Shown in pieces: positions 29,851 through 32,585 of a stretch of 32,585 nt of DNA. The stretch is taken from NCBI GenBank assembly GCA_001779315.1, contig MFJU01000036.1, positions 1-32,585 on the forward strand. The letters are read 5' to 3'. Each line of letters starts with the position of its first letter. Positions within the stretch are counted from its first letter, which is position 1. The position numbers were made by a program, and so were the translations under genes. Below the pieces are notes generated by a model. That model worked only from the letters and a program-made list of their open reading frames with translations. It was not told the origin of the DNA and did no database searches. The DNA is from Candidatus Gottesmanbacteria bacterium RIFCSPLOWO2_01_FULL_42_22. Its GTDB lineage: Bacteria; Patescibacteriota; Microgenomatia; 2-02-FULL-39-11.

Positions 29851-30648
29851 TTAGTTTGTGGTAATTAGGTACATTCTACCGAAAATCGGTTAAGATAAAT
29901 AGTAGAATGGACCGTCGGAAATGTGTATTCTGCCATTACAGTCGTGTCCGCACAAATTCTTTGGGCAGAATTTACTGCCCAAGATGTAAGAAAAGATATT
30001 CTTTTAAGAAAACAGAAAGAGTTAAAAAGATAATTGAATACTTTGCTCTTGAGATACCAGCCAATAAGGCCAGCAAAGTTTTGCACCTTAATTACAAAAC
30101 AGTTTACAGAGTCTATCAGAGACTTAGAAGAAAGATAGCCAAAAGAACTGAGGAAGAGTTTCGTAAGCTCTCCGGAGAAATTGAAGTTGATGATGCCTAC
30201 TTTGGAGGCAGAAGAAAAGGGAATAGAGGCAGAGCTGCTTCTGGAAAAACTCTGGTTCTGGGCATGCTGGAGAGAGAAGGAAGAGTATTTACCTCTCTTC
30301 CTGAAAATCTGGGATTGGGACAGGTTCTTGAGGCAACCAGAAGATATGCTGAAAAAGGAAGCGTATTTTATACGGATAAGTTTAGAAGCTATAAATCTCT
30401 CTTTATCTACGGTAGGCATTTCAGCCTTGACCATGCTGAGAAATTTGCCAATGGCAGAGTCCACATTAACGGTCTTGAAGGATTCTGGAGTTTTGCTAAA
30501 GAAAGAATGCTGAAATATCATGGTATTTCTAAAAAACATTTCGCTCTTTACATGAAAGAACTTGAGTTTCGCTACAATCATAGAAACAATGATTTAATAA
30601 AACTTTTTACCGAATTATGGTAAAAAATACCTAATTACCTTAGTTTGT
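29851..30648 (+). mobile_element. IS1595-family insertion sequence with target duplication
   Basis: The element runs from 29860 to 30639 (780 bp). Its ends are inverted repeats GGTAATTAGGTACATTCTACC (29860-29880) and the complement of 30619-30639, with 18 of 21 matching bases. A perfect 9-bp direct repeat, TTAGTTTGT, flanks it (29851-29859 and 30640-30648); the family usually makes 8 bp, so the exact cut may be one base inside. One intact transposase gene fills it. It sits between recF and nnrD without breaking either, and the fresh ends suggest recent arrival. Confidence 0.93.
29907..30623 (+). CDS. IS1595-family transposase
   Basis: 238 residues. An N-terminal zinc ribbon (C6-x2-C9 and C24-x2-C27) is followed by a helical domain likely to bind the ends. 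The catalytic domain has EIEVDDAYFGG with the first aspartate, VFYTDKFRSY with the second, and HINGLEGFWSFAKERM, where an asparagine or glutamate replaces the last acid as in ISXO2-like members. The frame is intact. It catalyses cut-and-paste or related transposition of the flanking ends. It reads in the same direction as the surrounding genes. Confidence 0.92.
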   Translation: MDRRKCVFCHYSRVRTNSLGRIYCPRCKKRYSFKKTERVKKIIEYFALEIPANKASKVLHLNYKTVYRVYQRLRRKIAKRTEEEFRKLSGEIEVDDAYFGGRRKGNRGRAASGKTLVLGMLEREGRVFTSLPENLGLGQVLEATRRYAEKGSVFYTDKFRSYKSLFIYGRHFSLDHAEKFANGRVHINGLEGFWSFAKERMLKYHGISKKHFALYMKELEFRYNHRNNDLIKLFTELW

Positions 30649-30667
30649 AGTTGGTAGTTTATAGAAT

Positions 30668-31564
30668 ATGGAAATTGAAGAGATATTAAAAAAAATTTAT
30701 CTGCCTGCGGCCGGTTCCCACAAAGGACAAAACGGCAGGCTACTTATTATCGGCGGATCAAAATTATTCCATGCCGCCTCCCTTTGGGCGCTTCAGGTGG
30801 CTTCGAGAATTGCTGATTTAGTTCATTATTCTTCAGTTCCCGAAGACAACAAATTAGTAGCAAAATTGAAAAAAGAATTCCGCAACGGAATTGTTATTCC
30901 CAGAAGCGAAATCGAAAACTATATAGAAGAGGATGATTGTATTCTGATCGGCCCGGGTATGGTCCGCAGCGATGCGGCGGAAATTCAATCCCGATTTAAT
31001 CGGGACAAAATTCAAAATTTAACAGAATTAGAGCAAATAAGCGATGAAGGTATACAGACATATGTTTTAACTAAGTACTTACTCGAAAAGTATAATTATA
31101 AGAAATGGGTGATTGATGCCGGAGCATTGCAGATGATGGAGCCGGAATGGACTCCGCCCGGAGCTATCCTGACTCCCCATACCAGGGAACTTATGACTAT
31201 TTATCTTAAAAGCGGACTGCCGAAGGAAAAATCAACCGAAGAAAAAATCAGGCTTTTTTCCCGGAAATATAACTGTCTGATTCTTCTGAAAGGGGAGAAA
31301 GACCAGGTTGTTTATAAAGATAGAATGATAGCTATTCCCGGCGGTAATGCCGGCATGACCAAAGGCGGAACTGGCGATGTCCTGGCCGGTCTGGCCGCGG
31401 CATTATACTGCAAGAATGATACCTGGATTTCGGCAGCTGCCGCCTCTTTCATCAATAAAAAAGCCGGTAAGGAGCTATATCAGAAAATGGGCTACTGGTT
31501 CAACGCTTCCGACCTAGCCAACCAGATCCCTCTGACCATGAAACGACTGCTGGTCGGTAATTGA
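30668..31564 (+). CDS. nnrD: ADP-dependent NAD(P)H-hydrate dehydratase
   Basis: 298 residues of the ribokinase-like NnrD family. Features are the N-terminal GSHKGQNGRLLIIGGS, CILIGPGMVRSD, VIDAGALQM, the LTPHTRELM block, and the catalytic GGTGDVLAG (233-241, D237). It repairs hydrated NADH and NADPH. It lacks the fused epimerase domain (NnrE). A perfect 17-base palindrome lies in the coding sequence at 30989-31005. The frame is complete, and the IS insertion 28 bp upstream has displaced whatever promoter preceded it. Confidence 0.93.
   Translation: MEIEEILKKIYLPAAGSHKGQNGRLLIIGGSKLFHAASLWALQVASRIADLVHYSSVPEDNKLVAKLKKEFRNGIVIPRSEIENYIEEDDCILIGPGMVRSDAAEIQSRFNRDKIQNLTELEQISDEGIQTYVLTKYLLEKYNYKKWVIDAGALQMMEPEWTPPGAILTPHTRELMTIYLKSGLPKEKSTEEKIRLFSRKYNCLILLKGEKDQVVYKDRMIAIPGGNAGMTKGGTGDVLAGLAAALYCKNDTWISAAAASFINKKAGKELYQKMGYWFNASDLANQIPLTMKRLLVGN
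30989..31005 (+). repeat. perfect palindrome inside nnrD
   Basis: TCCCGATTTAATCGGGA, perfectly symmetric, encodes residues around 108-113. It lies in a stretch (to about residue 132) that has no counterpart in the usual compact NnrD fold. It also shares TTTAATCGGGA with the terminator loop at 14527-14537. Confidence 0.6.
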
Positions 31565-31589
31565 CGTAAGTATGGTTTTATGGTAATAT
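31561..31589 (+). promoter_or_regulatory. promoter of the toxin-antitoxin pair
   Basis: TTGACG (31561-31566), 17 bp, TAATAT (31584-31589), then nine bases to the ATG at 31599. The -35 overlaps the stop codon of nnrD. Confidence 0.7.
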
Positions 31590-31598
31590 GGTTATATT

Positions 31599-31865
31599 AT
31601 GAATACAACAGTTAAAACAACGATTCTCCTTCCGGAGGATGAATTATTAAGGGCTAAAATGGCCGCAATACAGGAAAATAAGACTTTAAGTGAAATTATC
31701 CGTGAGGCTATTGCCCAACGCATTCCGGGTAAGACTGCAAAAAGGGAGAAGAAAAAAGATCCCATGAGACTGGCAGGTCTATTTAAACTTGGTGTTAAAA
31801 AAGAAGACACGTTCAGACGCAAGGATATCTATGACCAGTATCTTAAGCGGAAAATGGGTATTTGA
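31599..31865 (+). CDS. antitoxin of VapB/ribbon-helix-helix type
   Basis: 88 residues. The N-terminal strand VKTTILLPEDELLRAKMAA and the helix KTLSEIIREAIAQRI are those of a ribbon-helix-helix or related DNA-binding antitoxin. The C-terminal half is strongly basic with a KKEDTFRRKDIYDQYL stretch that would cover the toxin. Its 3' end overlaps the toxin gene by 35 bp. It should bind its own promoter and neutralise the PIN nuclease next door. The promoter leaves almost no leader. Confidence 0.82.
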   Translation: MNTTVKTTILLPEDELLRAKMAAIQENKTLSEIIREAIAQRIPGKTAKREKKKDPMRLAGLFKLGVKKEDTFRRKDIYDQYLKRKMGI

Positions 31866-32271
31866 TTCAAATATATTTATTTACTTTTTGGACCAATCAT
31901 CCCCCTTCTTTGAACAGTCTAAAACACTGTTTGCCGAAATAATTTCCGGAAAAATTAAGGCATATTGCGGGCAACAAAATATTATCGAGGTTGAGCGCAT
32001 TTTAATACAAAGGTATAAGAGAAAAATTTCGGAAACTATACCCAAAATGAAAATCCTGATTAAGGAATTTTCATTTTGGGTTCTGACACCATTCCCATAT
32101 ACAATTAAAACATTCCATTCCCTTGTTCCATCAATTAAACCCGGAGGAGATTTTTTTGATTATTATCTGGCGGCAACCATGCTGGATAACGGGATAGACA
32201 GGATTTTCACTGTAAACACTAAGGATTTTTCCAATATCAAGGAAATCGAAGCCGTCAACCCTTTTGTTTGA
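31831..32271 (+). CDS. PIN-domain toxin (VapC-like)
   Basis: 146 residues from the ATG at 31831, chosen because KWVFDSNIFIYFLD is then close to the N-terminus as in PIN toxins; a start at 31789 would overlap more of the antitoxin and is not needed. The acidic residues are D in VFDSN, E in NIIEVERIL and D in GGDFFDYYLAATM, with VNTKDF completing the fold. These proteins are RNases that cleave tRNA or rRNA. It overlaps the antitoxin and shares its promoter. The pair forms a small addiction or stress module at the end of the housekeeping block. Confidence 0.85.
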   Translation: MTSILSGKWVFDSNIFIYFLDQSSPFFEQSKTLFAEIISGKIKAYCGQQNIIEVERILIQRYKRKISETIPKMKILIKEFSFWVLTPFPYTIKTFHSLVPSIKPGGDFFDYYLAATMLDNGIDRIFTVNTKDFSNIKEIEAVNPFV

Positions 32272-32362
32272 CCAGGTTCCCCAGACGAAGAAAAAAAAAT
32301 TACTTCTTTAGAAAAAGTTGAGAAGCACAATTCCCACTACGCAAAGGAAGATATATCCTGAG

Positions 32363-32470
32363 TTATTTTTTCTTTTTTGAGGCGATATAAAGCAGGATAA
32401 ATGCAACCAGAATTAATGCGCCTGTCAAGTAAAAAAGTAAATAACCAATTGTTGCTTCATTAAAATTCAT
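32363..32470 (-). CDS. 35-residue single-span membrane peptide
   Basis: A clean short frame from ATG 32470 to TAA 32363. It begins MNFNEATIGYLLFYL, continues as a hydrophobic helix to about residue 30, and ends SKKKK, a classic positive-inside anchor. No family is recognised and no strong Shine-Dalgarno precedes it, though that is the norm here. It lies about 50 bp after the end of another leftward frame. The segment 32272-32362 holds nothing else I can support. It could be a small regulatory membrane protein, or a chance frame. Confidence 0.4.
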   Translation of the reverse strand: MNFNEATIGYLLFYLTGALILVAFILLYIASKKKK

Positions 32471-32519
32471 AATATCATTTTATCTTTTAACAACCCTAAT
32501 CGCAAATATCTGTCCTGGT

Positions 32520-32585
32520 TCATAACCTCCCGTAGACTTCTCCTTTCTTTTTCAATAGATAATACTCCATCGGAGTCAGATAGTT
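32520..32585 (-). CDS. C-terminal end of a leftward gene, cut by the window
   Basis: From the window edge, 21 codons (YLTPMEYYLLKKKGEVYGRL) run to a TGA at 32520. The composition resembles a real protein tail. A competing frame is also open across this stretch, so the call is tentative. Confidence 0.3.
   Translation of the reverse strand, partial: NYLTPMEYYLLKKKGEVYGRL

Noticed and set aside
30181-30513. Second open frame inside the IS transposase
   Set aside because: It is an overlapping frame of the transposase with no domain. IS1595-family elements usually need only the single transposase gene.

Overview
This window looks like part of a Candidate Phyla Radiation (Patescibacteria) genome, most likely a Microgenomates-type lineage. 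The evidence is the AT-rich base composition, tightly packed short operons, GIY-YIG micro-genes, tRNA genes without an encoded CCA, TrbC/VirB2- and VirB6-like membrane operons, a UMP kinase of archaeal flavour, and small AT-rich or palindromic inserts inside housekeeping genes. No rRNA or marker tree is available here, so the placement is inference.

Layout. (1) 1-1900: an AAA ATPase of the DUF4143 type read leftward from a consensus promoter. It lies beside the remnant of a second such ATPase, and a 69-bp perfect direct repeat flanks the unit. (2) 1971-7294: carbohydrate genes, namely a leftward overlapping pair (a two-half glycosyltransferase-like protein and a GH10-like hydrolase) divergent from a hexokinase-like kinase. 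(3) 7368-13480: a 1296-residue tail-anchored unknown protein converging on a leftward operon of two VirB2-like and one VirB6/TrbL-like membrane proteins. (4) 13542-14500: FtsB/DivIC-like protein, elongator tRNA-Met, pterin dehydratase, and an initiator-type tRNA with its own promoter and terminator. (5) 14496-17967: an accessory array of small genes in both orientations, separated by a repeated 28-bp sequence followed by a terminator-like hairpin. Two GIY-YIG genes are each preceded by the same multi-stem element, whose stems co-vary. (6) 17980-31564: mostly housekeeping genes: DUF711, a third GIY-YIG, an RNA m5C methyltransferase, a metallo-hydrolase, an isoprenylcysteine-methyltransferase-like protein, trpS, a tRNA-binding protein, ftsH, a 5'-3' exonuclease, a GT4 glycosyltransferase, mutM, pyrH, recF, a freshly inserted IS1595-family element, and nnrD. 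(7) 31599-32585: a VapBC-type toxin-antitoxin pair, a 35-residue membrane peptide and the tail of a further leftward gene.

How it works together. The housekeeping part covers translation (trpS, tRNA-binding protein, tRNAs, RNA methyltransferase), membrane quality control (ftsH) and DNA repair (exonuclease, mutM, recF). Many genes have a -10-like hexamer only 5-12 nt before the start codon, which predicts leaderless or nearly leaderless mRNAs. trpS is the clear exception, with a strong Shine-Dalgarno sequence. The most unusual part is the 14.5-18.0 kb array. Its repeats, its paired GIY-YIG modules and a strongly palindromic operator over the promoter of a STAS/ATPase pair suggest a cassette-type mobile system, possibly linked to a tRNA 3' end.
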